Positions 22,667-33,719 of a stretch of DNA of 64,000 nucleotides are shown here, piece after piece. Location of the stretch: positions 434,001 through 498,000 of the forward strand of contig CAUEEP010000736.1 of the NCBI GenBank assembly GCA_958450365.1, given 5' to 3'. Position 1 is the stretch's first letter; each line of letters opens with the position of its first letter. The stretch is from Mesorhabditis belari (lineage: Eukaryota; Nematoda; Chromadorea; Rhabditida; Rhabditidae). Position numbers and translations under genes: made by a program. Below the pieces are notes generated by a model, which was not told where the DNA came from, made no database searches, and worked only from the letters and a program-made list of their open reading frames with translations.

Positions 22667-25600
22667 TTATTCCTCAGAGTCGGAGTCTTGTTGAGAGGCT
22701 TGACGACGGTGGAGACGTTGATGGTGACGCTTGTCGATACGGGGAACTCCTCCCACAACACCAGATTCAATTCTGGAATTAGATTGATAGACTTTACATT
22801 TAATAAACAACTAGAACTGGAATTCAACTGAATACGCTTGTCAATATGGGAAATTCCTCCCACAACACTAGATTCAATTCTGGAATTAGATTGATAGACT
22901 TTGCATTTAATAATCAACTAGAACTGGATTTCAACTGAATACACTTGTCAATACGGGGAATTCCTCCCACAATACTAGATTCAATTCTGGAATTAGAGTG
23001 ATAGACTTTACATTTAATAATCAACTAGAACTGAAATTCAACTGAATACGCTTGTCAATACAGGGAATTCCTCCCACAACACTAGATTCAATTCTAGAAT
23101 TAGATTGATAGACTTTACATTTAATAATCAACTAGAACTGAAATTCAACTGAATACGCTTGTCAATATGGGAAATTCCTCCCACAACACTAGATTCAATT
23201 CTGGAATTAGACTTTGCATTCAATAATCAACTGGAACTGAAATTCAACTGGATTAAAAGCCACTCTAGACCAAGAGCCAGATCTTTAATGTATTTTGGAA
23301 TAAATTTACAAAGAAAAGTACGGTATTTTGTTTCTTTTATCTACTTGGCTTTGGTTGCTTGCCAGCTTTGGTTAAATAAAAACAATGAACTGTGCTTAAC
23401 CGCTTTTTTTTCATCACTTACCCGCACTCATCAACTCCACGAATAATACGGAAAAGTCCATTCTCTCCCCAGTCTTCATTCCACGAGTTAACCACCTGAA
23501 ATTAGAACATTCAAAGCTTCATGAAATAAAAGGTTTTGAATCCCTTGATGCCATTCTCCATTCCCTTGATTAATCCGTTTTTAAAAACATATCAAAGCTA
23601 TTATATAAAACTACAGTTACAGTAGTTTTGAAAGAAGAAACTCACAAGCCAGTAGGGCGTTCCTTTCTCCATTCCCCATCCGATCATCTTCACTGCATGT
23701 CCACCCCCAAGCTTGCCACCAGTATGCTTAAAAGAGATTCAATTAAAGTGTACATGAGATTCACATACCACATACACTCCTCCATCATAGTTGAGGAAAT
23801 CCTCGTAGACCTCAAACGCCACCTCAACAGGTCCATTCGTGAGAATCTCCTTCTGAATCGCTTCCACATTTTGTTTCACTCCATAAGCGGATTTTCCTAA
23901 AGTGAACTAGTGAACTGGTAATTGTAAAGCTAAATTGCAGTTATATTATTATTTCTTTTGCACTAACCAAAGTAAAGATCTTTCTTATAAGCGGTATCGT
24001 ATCCATCTTGACAGGTTCGCTCACAGCGAGGAGTTGGAAAGAGATCGTGTTTACATGGATCGTAATGAGTCTGGAAATTATGAAGCCTGGCTAATCCAAT
24101 TGTTTTATTCATTAGATTCTTGTTAGTAAAAAATGAACCTAGTTCAGTTTTTGTAAGCTCCAGAGAAATATCAAGAAGCTTATGTTTAAATAATCTTCAA
24201 AAGAAAAACCTTATTTGAGTGATGTTCACATGGAGGGAATGGATAGGGTTTGCAGCCTTGTTTAGCCGTGTAGTTGGATCCGGTGACGATTCCGTCTCTC
24301 ACCCAATACTTCCAAGCCGCCAACGGATCTCCACCATTGCATCTGCAATCGTTTAGCTTTAAAGTTCAATTTAATGAATCTTATAGTTAGCTCTTATCTT
24401 AATTACCGTATTTTCTCTAATAGTAGTGCACCGCGGCGAGCCGAGTTGGTGACTATTTTACGGTTTCCAAGCTTTTGCAGAAGCTCAACACTTAAATCCC
24501 CCACTAGATCTCATCATCAACTACATTTTCCGACCCCACATCAATAGGTTTTGATAAGCGGTTCTCGAGATTTCGAGGAATTTAAGCGACCCTCAGGGTG
24601 CACTACTATTAGAGAGAATACGGTATATGATTTCTATTTAACTCTCTCTAATAGTAGTGCACTTGGCGAGCCGAGTTGATGACTATTTGACTATTTTACG
24701 GTTTCCTATTTTTCCCAGAAGCTCAACACTCAAATCCCCGACTAGATCTCATCATCAGCTACATTTTTCGACCCCCACATCGATAGGTTCTGATAAGCGG
24801 TTCTCGAGATTTCAAGCAATTTAGGCGACGCTCAGGTACTATTAGAGAGAATACGGTATTCAAATTTCCATACAACCAAAAGCTTTCTAACTTGTTGCTT
24901 TTATCCAGTGAGTCTTCAAAATAAATATCTAAACCAAATTTTTCTATAAAATTTTCCCATTTCTCTTTCAAAACCTTTCAATCATTTCCCTCTTATCACT
25001 GTTGTTTTTCCTTAAAAGCTAATCATTTTTGGGGTCATTCGGTTCTTATCACGTGTCACTCACCGGGACAAATGAAATGAATTCATTGAATTCATTGAAA
25101 TGAAAGAAATATATAGTTTAATTCTCCTACTCACCCATATCCACATCGTTTACAACACGAGAGAAGATCATCAGCCGATAGAGAGACTTGGATTTTTCCC
25201 TTTGAAGCAATACAAATACGATCGGACATTGCCTCAACAGCGCCGAAAGCCCAACATGAACCTGAAGTCAAGAATACTCAGTTTAAAATATTCATCTGCT
25301 TGAAACTTAGAGATTTTCTTTACTATATAGTCTCTTTACTATATAAAAACTTGGCACTTCTGTAATCTTCATTACAATCAAATAGTACTCTATCAACTCT
25401 AGATTTAGTTTTTATAATTTTAAATCATTTTATTGAACGACCAAAGTCTTTCTATGTAAACTTACCGCAAGAACTTTGATCTCTGACGATTTTGATCGAG
25501 TCACAGTAATCCCATTGCTGTCTTGAGTCGAAATTCTCGGGTATGTACACATCCAAATTCTCCGATTCAGCTGTCTCCATCAAACCCTAGAAATTGTAAA

Positions 25601-26262
25601 TGCTTTAATGTTGTAATTAAATACTGTATGATATAAATACCTCAATCGGAAGTCGTACGTTTTTCACTCCCATCAATCCCCATTTGGTGCGATCAGGGTA
25701 GCGATCGAAGCGAGGATGGCGTCTGGCCTGGAAATGAAAGTTGAAATTTTTCATTTACATATCTACGGATTTACACATCTAAGGCTTTAAACTCTTTCAA
25801 CTTACAGTCCACAAGCTCTGTTTTTGATTCACATATCGGATGAGCGCGTCACCGGTGAGCTCTTGCGCCTCCTTGGGAATCACTCGGTTTCGGTATTGAT
25901 CTGAAATGTTTCTAAGATTTAAATTAACTAAATTTATTAGATCTAGAGAGCTAAGTGGATTCTGTTTCACTAACCGAGAACAAATTTGCGATTTGATTGA
26001 GGTTTGAGCTGGAAAAGATCCTCGTCAGACTCAGAGGATTCGGAACGATAACCGTACACAGAGATGGCCACTAAGGCCACGAAAAGTAGAGATTTCTGAA
26101 ACTTTTTCTTGATACATGGATATCTTTAGATTACTGTAAAGGGAAAAAAAGCTAGGTCATTACGGTAGACAATACTGAGAAGTTATTAGAAGAACCAAGG
26201 CTCTAGGTTCTTCTAATAGGCTCTACAAAGCTCAAGTTAAAGATTCAAAATCAACTCACCAT
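22667..26262 (-). CDS. cpr-6: Cathepsin B-like cysteine protease CPR-6
   Basis: Papain-family (C1A) peptidase, made as a secreted or lysosomal pre-pro-enzyme. Twelve exons, 392 residues with all phases consistent: 26260-26262 (the ATG alone, directly followed by the donor), 25975-26095, 25806-25900, 25641-25727, 25466-25586, 25135-25261, 24210-24342, 23968-24070, 23769-23896, 23646-23726, 23422-23495, 22667-22772. The signal peptide is [16 protein letters not shown]. The propeptide contains the TAxxxxRF-like and KWGLMGV motifs. The catalytic Cys is in [12 protein letters not shown], the His in [11 protein letters not shown], the Asn in NSWNEDWG. The occluding-loop region CEHHSNKTHYDPC is present. 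The C-terminal tail is His/Arg/Gln-rich. Residue blocks match C. elegans CPR-6 better than other CPRs as I recall them. Its last exon and acceptor are tandemly repeated (see 22729-23252). Confidence 0.93.
22729..23252 (-). repeat. Five tandem 107-bp copies of the cpr-6 last-exon start and acceptor
   Basis: Units begin at 22729, 22836, 22943, 23050 and 23157 (exact period 107); the last is truncated. On the gene strand each unit contains the acceptor CCAG or CTAG followed by the exon start AATTGAATCTGGTGTTGTGG, which encodes IESxVVGG, then intronic sequence. The unit closest to the stop codon is the one used in the 392-residue model. The upstream four are potential alternative acceptors; since 107 is not a multiple of 3, reading through one unit into the next shifts frame. 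Confidence 0.85.
24404..24858. mobile_element. MITE dimer, AATAGTAGTGCAC family, locus 1
   Basis: Two head-to-tail copies of an element of about 215 bp inside cpr-6 intron 6. Each copy starts with CTCTCTAATAGTAGTGCAC and ends GTGCACTACTATTAGAGAGA (or a shortened form). The outer ends are TACCGTATTTTC and GAATACGGTA. Shared internal blocks are GGCGAGCCGAGTTG, CAGAAGCTCAACACTC and AAGCGGTTCTCGAGATTTC. Non-coding. Confidence 0.8.
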
Positions 26263-27085
26263 GATTGCACGTTGAATTCCAAAAGAGGAACTACCCAAGT
26301 TTCCTTTTATGGATCTAAAAGAAAGCTTGAGTGATGGTTTGTGTCTGGTACCGGAGCTCTTATCAATGAAAATGAGCGGGGCAAAAACACGGTGGTCAGG
26401 GGTTTCAACAAGATTTTGTCGAGGTAAATAGAGGGGGAAAAAACTTGAATAACATTTGGAGATGATTGGGGTATTTGGAGGGAAATGTGGCAGGGCATGA
26501 TTGCAGGGATTGCCTGCTTTTATATGATGTAACTAAGCTTCAGTATTCAATTTATCGATTCCGAGTACTCACAAAGAAAAGCAACTATAAATAAACTGAA
26601 AACAGTTACGAGAACTTTAGCAAACTTTCGAAAACGATGAGAACTTGAAAGCAAAACGTTTGAGGGAAAAAATCTCTTCGTATTTCTCTGCCAATGTGGG
26701 ATTTCTCTCTATCAACGAAATTCAAAAATGATTTAAATGTTTTCCCATTCTGTTTTATTTTGTCTTTTCTCTTTGGCTTTCGGCAAAATATTTTTGTTAA
26801 TGTTTTTTTTTGGTTGACGACGATTTCTTGAAAAAAACAGTCGATTTCAATGATTCTAGATCAAATTTTTTGAAAATTGAATGAAAATTGGAAATTGAAT
26901 GTCAATTGAATAAAAATTGAATGAAAATTGAATGAAAATTGAAAATTGAATGTCAATTCTGATTTATTAAACTATTTTATCTAGATAAATGCATAAATAA
27001 GTGAAAATTTAAAGCAAAAAAACTCGTAAATTGCTAAGTTTGATGAAATGATAAGCTTTGGATTTCGTTGCCTTGATGATTTTGA
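26263..27085. other. Intergenic between cpr-6 and the GST gene
   Basis: Contains the cpr-6 promoter side and the GST 3' side. A minisatellite of GAATGAAAATTGAAAATT units lies at about 26870-26955. No gene recognised. Confidence 0.55.
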
Positions 27086-28780
27086 TCAATTGGCGTTCCC
27101 AGACCAGTTCACGGGCACATTCGACGTGGCACGCTTCATCAAATGATTCTGTAAATCGGGAATGATTGTTTGTAAAGCCAATTTGTTTTAAAAATTTAAT
27201 AATTGATTTATAGTTTATTCCTCTCGTCAAAATATGTCAATCTTGACTCTAGCTTTTATCCAATCTAGCTACATTTCTTTGGTATACGACAGATTACAGT
27301 AGTTTTTGTCTTAAAAAGATTATGCTAGCTTTAGAAGGCTAAGGTTACGATAGATTACGATAGATTACGATATACTACGATAGATTACGATAGATTACGA
27401 TAGATTACGATAGATTACGATAGATTACGATAGATTACGATAGTATACACTTTTAGAAAACGTTTTGTCAAGAGGAACACACAATCTCATCTTTCGAGAG
27501 ATTTTTTTTGCTATTAAAACCTTTCACTACAAAATTTCAACACTCTAGAAGAATATTAAAGCTTTAGGACTATGCTAAGACTGTTTTCCTTTCATTTTTA
27601 TGTTGCAGTTTGTCTTCATTCACCTGCAATGATGGCCGCTGGTTCATGCGTGAGTGAAACGCGGCAAGAAGTGGGTAATCTTTGAGACACGACGAATCAA
27701 GCCTCAAATGACAATCCAACTCTTCGAAAAGTGTATAATCAACAAAGCTGATCTAAAATAATGATATTTTATAACATTTCCCAACTGACTTTATTCCCCA
27801 AAACGAAATGCTCTCCGTTATCGTAACGATTGAGAAACGTCGTGAAAGCGCTGAGAGCTCTCGGCAAAATCGTTGTCAAGTATTTCTCGCGGAGTTCTTC
27901 CTAAAGTTATTTTTTAAAGGCAATTGATAATTTTATAATTCTCACAAAGTTTTGATCTCCACAATAGACGGTTTTTGCATAGACAGAGTGCCAATCTTTC
28001 ATTGAATCGTACACCATATCAGCATAAGTACGCTCAGATTCGTTTTTCCCGTAAAGATCTAAATCTTTTTAGGAGTTTTTGATTTTAATTTTGAATAGTT
28101 ACAGTATTTACAAAGTCTTGCAACATCATTTTTTCAGAAAAATCGATGAAATTTTTTTATAGAAAATACCACCCGTTCGTAGGGCTTTTTTGTTTTTAAT
28201 TAGAATAATTAGTGATGTTGAATTAGTTGAAAAAGTGATGTTGCAAGACTTTTGCTCGGTATTGTATAGTTTATAAGTTTAATAGATCACCAAACGAGTA
28301 ACAGTTAACTAAATCTTATGAACTTTTATTAAACGAACCATGTTTCCTCGCTAAATGTCGCATGATCGCGCCGGATTGAGCGATAAGCTCATCATCGTCT
28401 TGCAGAGTCGGCAATTGACCGAATGGCTAGATTTGAAAGCTTCGTTAACCTAATTCTTCAAAATATTCACCAATTTCACTTTCAGCTTTTGCCATTCTGT
28501 ATCCTCTTCTTTAGTAAAACGCTTTTCTTCAAATGGGATGTTGTTATCCACCAATAACAAACGAACTTGTTCTCCCAATCCTGGAATCAAAAAATCATTT
28601 TATCCACCAATAATAAACGGACTTGTTCTCCCAATCCTGGAATCAAAAAAAAATCATTTTTTTATCTTTTTCTAGAAATATTTGATCAATTCCTATTCAC
28701 TAATAATCTTTAAATCAAATTTTTTTTCAAATAAAATTACCTCTCATGTCGAAGTATGTGAATTTGTATGATTTCCCCAT
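27086..28780 (-). CDS. Glutathione S-transferase, pi class (GST-1 like)
   Basis: Cytosolic GST that conjugates glutathione to electrophiles. Seven exons: 28741-28780, 28471-28580, 28339-28426, 27946-28058, 27790-27900, 27624-27752, 27086-27148; phases agree and give 217 residues, normal for the class. The thioredoxin-like N-domain has the catalytic-Tyr motif KFTYFDMRGLGEQVRLLL, the cis-Pro region FGQLPTL and the glutathione-binding QSGAIMRHLAR. The helical C-domain includes EELREKYL, NGEHFVLGNK, FEELDCHL and the N-capping-box region before RPSLQNHLMKRA. The end (NVPVNWSGNAN) resembles the C. elegans GST-1 tail. A frame at 27009-27230 reads the last exon in a wrong phase. A 56-bp duplication covers the exon 2 acceptor. 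I cannot assign a one-to-one worm ortholog. Confidence 0.88.
27345..27450. repeat. GATTACGATA decamer tandem repeat
   Basis: About ten copies of a 10-base unit in the last GST intron. Confidence 0.85.
28544..28655 (-). repeat. 56-bp tandem duplication over the GST exon 2 acceptor
   Basis: TTATCCACCAATAA starts at 28544 and again at 28600. On the gene strand both copies contain the acceptor GATTCCAG followed by the exon start GATTGGGAGAACAAGT. The downstream copy is used in the model; the upstream copy is a second complete acceptor. Confidence 0.75.
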
Positions 28781-29523
28781 TATGTCTAAAACTTTTTTCT
28801 AAAAATAAAAAGAATAGTTTCGAAAATGTTACAAACGTCAAAACTTATTGAACAAAAAAAGAGATTTCAATCAATACACTGCTAGATATTTATTGGGAGG
28901 CAAAAGGAAGAGAGAAAAAGAATGGGAGACCAATGGGAGAGGCAATTTTAGGGCAAAGAGACAAGAGAGGAAGGGCTTAGAAGAGCCAAAATGGGTCAAA
29001 AGGGTTAAGAGTTGCGAAAGACACCGGTATTCAGATAATATTTGATTTGAGGGATGAAAAAGTGATAGAACATTGATACTTTCATTGAAATTTTCAAGTA
29101 CAGTACAGTTTTGCAAAAATTGTTTGATCAATTGTTGTGTTAGTGATGCATAATTAGATTGTTGGATTTTGAAATTGAAATGGAAAACTTTGAAGCTAAA
29201 AAGATTAGGTTAGAGGAGGTAAAAAGGGAAGGTCAATGGTAGGCACTTATTGCGATGAGTGCTTTCAAAAATAAACCATTCATTTCAACATAGAATTCTT
29301 TATTGTAAAAAGAGAAAAGACAGGAAAGCTTCAGCTCAGTCAACTTGATTTCAAAAGTTCTAAGAATAACTTGTAGTAGTTCTTTTTCATAAAGCTTTTT
29401 AGTAAATCTATTTTTATATTTAAACGTAGCAGAGTTTAAAGAAAAACTCCACTAAATTAATCCTTCCAAAAAGGATTACCGGTTTGTTTACTTTTCGTTT
29501 CATTTTCTCTGGAAAGTTTTACT

Positions 29524-29959
29524 GTTATTCTCTCTAATAGTAGTGCAGTTGATGACTATTTTACGGTTTCCAAGCTTTCACAGAAGCTCAACACTCTAAT
29601 CTCCCACTAGATCTCATCATCAGCTACATTTTCCGACCCCACATCGATAGGTTCTCATAAGCGGTTTTCGAGATTTCGAGGAATTTAAGCGACGCTCAGG
29701 GTGCACTACTATTAGAGAGAATACGGTATATAATTTCTATTTAACTCTCTCTAATAGTAGTGCACCCCAGCGAGCCGAGTTGATGACTATTTACGGCTTC
29801 CAAAGTTTTCACAGAAACTCAACACTCTAATCTCCCACTAGATCTCATCATCAGCTACATTTTCCGATCCCACATCGATAGGCTTTGATAAGCGGTTCTC
29901 GAGATTTCGAGGAATTTAGGCGACGCTCAGGGTACATTACTATTAGAGAGAATACGGTA
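29524..29959. mobile_element. MITE dimer, AATAGTAGTGCAC family, locus 2
   Basis: Two tandem copies homologous to 24404-24858. The copies keep the CATCATCAGCTACATTTTCC and CACATCGATAGG blocks, and the array ends GAGAGAATACGGTA. Confidence 0.78.
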
Positions 29960-30019
29960 TCTGTCATCATTTCGATTTTAAAAATGCTCTAACAATTAGA
30001 AATCTTTAGAATTATAAAT

Positions 30020-30275
30020 ATTGTATTTTCAATTGTACACAAAACACTTTTTATTCTCAAACTTTCGGTGGTTGTTCAACGGGAATCGGTTCAATTGGAG
30101 CAGGAGATTTTTGTGGAGATTTATCTCTTTAGATTATTTGATAAAAATCTTTGCTATATTATTTGCTATATTACAAAAACAAACTATCCCCAATAGACTT
30201 GATTCTCGTCGGCATCAGGGAGAACCTTTTTGCATTTCAGTAGCCCACCTTATATATTTAAATAGTAGAGTTTAA
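30020..30275 (-). pseudogene. Chimeric duplicate of two exons of the seven-transmembrane gene
   Basis: 30020-30125 copies the final exon of the adjacent gene (30435-30525, encoding the PAPIEPIPVEQPPKV end). It is directly joined to a copy of the exon 8 region (31395-31500, encoding CKKVLPDADENQ) at 30130-30248. The intervening exons 9-11 are missing, and the junction falls inside the last-exon sequence. It reads as a rearranged, non-functional fragment. An alternative is that it is a second 3' end of the gene. Confidence 0.6.
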
Positions 30276-30450
30276 AGAAAAACTCCATTAAATTAATCTT
30301 TCCAAAAGGATTACCGGTTTGTTTACTTTTCGTTTCATTTTCTCTGGGTTTTATCTGTCATCATTTCGATTTTAAAAAAGCTCTAACAATTAGAAATCTT
30401 TTGAATTATAAATATTGTGTTTTCAATTGTACACAAAACACTTTTTATTC

Positions 30451-32820
30451 TCAAACTTTCGGTGGTTGTTCAACGGGAATCGGTTCAATTGGAGCAGGAG
30501 ATTTTTGTGGAGGTTTATCTCTTTTCGTCGAATCTTCATCATAATCATCATCATTGTAATCATCTTTAGGCTAGAATTTTGAATAAACATTGTTGATTTG
30601 ATAAGTGATTACTTGAAATCTCACCTTCTTGTTTGGATCAGGGCATTGTCGATAGATTCCACCGATGCCTGGTGCTTTCTTCATCGCTAACTGAAATGTT
30701 TTGTTAGTTTATTGCCAAATAAGCTTAATAAGCAATTAGATACTTAATAAAACGGTAAATTACAGTCTTTTGCCTCACTATAAAAGTATTCAGCCAACAA
30801 GACTGTGCATCTTTTGCTTCTTGAAGCTTAAGAAAAAGAGCAGATCCATCAAACTTCATAAAAACCTACCATACTTGACCAAAATTAACATATAACTTTT
30901 TCAAACATTTGCATTTAAATCAAATTTATGCTAAAGGAAAGCGCTAACTTTTCATTCTTTCTTTTGTTGCTGTTTGGGATGAGTTCTCCCATCTCGGGAA
31001 AACGGTGACACACAGACAGATAACTTGGAATTATACAATGCCTAGATTCAGCTAAATCTATCGTGGAGAAAGTTTAGAATATGTTAAAGTTTAAACAAGA
31101 GTCATCCAATCTACCCATTTTAGACCCACTTCTCTATAGCAGAAAGTATGCGCCGCGTAGATGTAGAAAGCCAAAATGATGTTCAAGAATGCAGCTAGCA
31201 GAAGAATGTAGAACCTGGAAATTATTAATAGAAAAGAAATTTAGAAATCATAGCCTATTCATGATTCAATTGTGCACCCACCGCTGTTGATCAAGCCCGA
31301 ACATGATGAGGACATAGATTGAAACGATCAGTGTTGAAAATGGAACCAAGGCTTTAGCTGATTTACTGAATTTTTATTTGTAAATGGTTTCAATTTGATA
31401 AAAATCTTTGCTATATTATTCTTTTGCAAAAACAAACTATCCCCAGTAGACTTGATTCTCGTCGGCATCAGGGAGAACTTTTTTGCATTTCAGTAGCCCT
31501 CGTTGAGCCTAGTACAAATATTGTTATTGTTATTTGTAACACCACAAAAAAATATTGATACTAGTGCCAACAACCTACCATAATTCCCGCAGTGAAGCAC
31601 AAAATCCAAACCGGTAAAATGAAGCCATACATCATGCCGACATTCGTAACCGCATGACAACTGAAATTATTATTTTTAAACAATCTACAACAATGTTATG
31701 CTTTTCAAAAAAAAAAACCCCACCTGAGACCTGTCTTCCCGTAATATTTATTATCAATCGCGAAAGTTGCCCCACTGACAATCAACGCCAAAATCAATGG
31801 AATCACCAAATTCATTGCCGTCCCAAACCCGGCATTCTTTGGTTTTCGATAGTTGATCATTCTAATTTCATTGTTTTATGATACACCTTGAGCCCTTGAG
31901 CATACCCTTGAGCAAAATATCCCTCCATCAAAAAAAGTCCACTCAAGAAAGTCATCATGAATTGTGTGACAATAGTAACGATTTTACATGGAGTCTAAAA
32001 ATTTAAAATGTTTAATCTCAATTCTAAGTAGATTCTTTTTATTTTGTTACTGCTTTATCGAGAAAGAAGAACTGCAAGATGCCCATGGCGAGGAAGAGAA
32101 AGACGAGAGCTATTTCCTCGAAGAGTTGAAGCGTACGGTGAGGGCCTTTACTTCTAAAAAGTTAAAAAATGATTTAGTAGAGTAAGTTCTATATCCACTT
32201 GCTACTAGAGTTGTTTTTTTAAAACCAGAGTCTTGATGTCGAAGGAAAGTGAAAAACTATTCCCAATCGGGCTTACTGTCGCCCATGATTTTAATCTTAT
32301 AATCAGTTTACCAATTTTTCTTTGTTACCTACTTGCAATTCATGAAGATCACTAGAAAAGTCACGATAATGACAAAGATCGAAGTTCCTATCACCGCGTA
32401 TTTTGTCACGTTTTTCCACATATCCGACATCACTTCTGTATTGCATCGAGTCACATCTATCAATAAAAAGTTGTTATTGATCTTTGTTCACTTACTAGTG
32501 TCCACTGATTCACACGTGGCATAGAACTTGTTGCTGACATTCGTCCACGTGTTTACCCAGCCACTCGTCGTACATGTACATGACAGAACATTCACGGTGC
32601 CACTTGCCAATATCTTTAAAAGATTAGATAAAGTTGGCTACAACTTTGAGTGCTTTAATGTATTGATAAAATAAGTGAGGAGAAATGTCATTCTAAGATT
32701 TACCTCGATTGTACATTCACTGCTTGGATCTGTGGCAACAGTCGTATCACACGTGCATGTATAATTATTTTGAGCTGACACTCCAGCAAAGAATATGAAC
32801 AAAATCAAGTAGTAATCCAT
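30451..32820 (-). CDS. Seven-transmembrane protein, adhesion/secretin-receptor-like, no long ectodomain
   Basis: Twelve exons: 32704-32820, 32496-32613, 32333-32456, 32051-32153, 31906-31994, 31724-31861, 31579-31660, 31438-31508, 31282-31365, 31130-31214, 30625-30690, 30451-30570; 359 residues, all phases consistent. A signal peptide (MDYYLILFIFFAGVSAQ) is followed by a short Cys-rich ectodomain of about 90 residues with NxT/NxS sites. Seven hydrophobic helices follow, starting with YAVIGTSIFVIIVTFLVIFM and ending with FYILLLAAFLNIILAFYIYA. The tail is charged and acidic/proline-rich, with no further membrane segment. The spacing and a tryptophan/proline-bearing helix 5 suggest family B-like GPCR topology; ligand unknown. 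There is no GAIN domain. An extra open segment at 32224-32294 could be an alternative exon, but its phase does not fit. Confidence 0.7.
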
Positions 32821-33719
32821 GTCAGAGTTGGCGGAGAGTTTCAAAAATCGCCTTTTATGAGAAATTTTAAGTGTTAGGTGTTTTTGAGGAGTGGATGGTA
32901 ATGCTTGCATGATCGTCAAGGGAAACGCGGCCCGTTCCAAGTGAATACATTAAAAGTTTCTGAAGGATTTGCGAATCGTCACTGAGAAATGTGAGAACAA
33001 GAACAAGAAATGCTAGGGGAATGGTGGAATCGAGGGAATATTGGGTAACTTTTAGAGTTACCCAATACACTTGAGTACCGTAAAATGAACGTACTGTAAA
33101 ACGGGTAATTGTTGTAATTTAATCTTATTCACCGTACAAGCAAAAAGCTTGATGTCATTAAAAATTTAAAAAACTCCTTTGCTGATTCAAGTATTCGAGG
33201 TAACCACTTTAACAACAACAGCAAGTTTGATATAACGCTTTGCTATACTGCTACTACTTGGCAGATCTTTTGCCATTTAACTCAACCTAAAATCCTTGTA
33301 GTTCAGGTTTTAGTCACGTTCTTACGTTCTTTACCATTTAACCTCTACAAAAACTTTACTTCCAATGTTCTCCTTTCTTTTCAAATCCGCTAATCCAACC
33401 CTAAGACGCCCGTTTCGTGTCATCCTGTGTTCACTTTCGCGTAAAAATTCGCAAGTGTTCAAGGCGTGTTTTTACTGTCGTGTCTTATTATCATGCAGAT
33501 GAAAGATTAAAATCTTCGCTTCTTTAACGTCGCCTTAGACCAATAGGATCTAAAAATATCCAATCGATGGGCTGAATACTCTTAGTTTAATGGTTTTGAA
33601 GACAATAAAGCTAAATAATGCACTTTTCAAAACTCCTGAAACAACTTTTTCTCCTTCTCTACTTTCATACTTTTTTTCACTCGTTTTAAACTTTCCTTGG
33701 ACATTTTATATTTTAGATT
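32821..33719. other. Intergenic, divergent promoters
   Basis: Separates the 7TM gene (-) from the zinc-finger gene (+), so both promoters should lie here. No clear motif or gene seen. A TTTTAG acceptor-like site sits three bases before the ATG at 33720, consistent with trans-splicing. Confidence 0.55.

Larger units (their letters stand above)
28781..30450. other. Intergenic with gene-fragment duplicates and a MITE pair
   Basis: Upstream of the GST gene and downstream of the seven-transmembrane gene. It contains a MITE dimer (29524-29959) and duplicated debris of the seven-transmembrane gene (30020-30275). A block (TTTAAAGAAAAACTCCAYTAAATTAAT followed by GGATTACCGGTTTGTTTACT) is present near 29428-29515 and again near 30268-30350. 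Confidence 0.6.

Noticed and set aside
27009..27230. 73-residue minus-strand frame overlapping the end of the GST gene
   Set aside because: It reads the last GST exon in the wrong phase; the phase-consistent splice gives the family-typical C-terminus.
32224..32294. Extra exon of the seven-transmembrane gene
   Set aside because: Open and with an acceptor, but its donor leaves a phase that meets a stop in the next exon, while direct joining of the neighbours is in phase.
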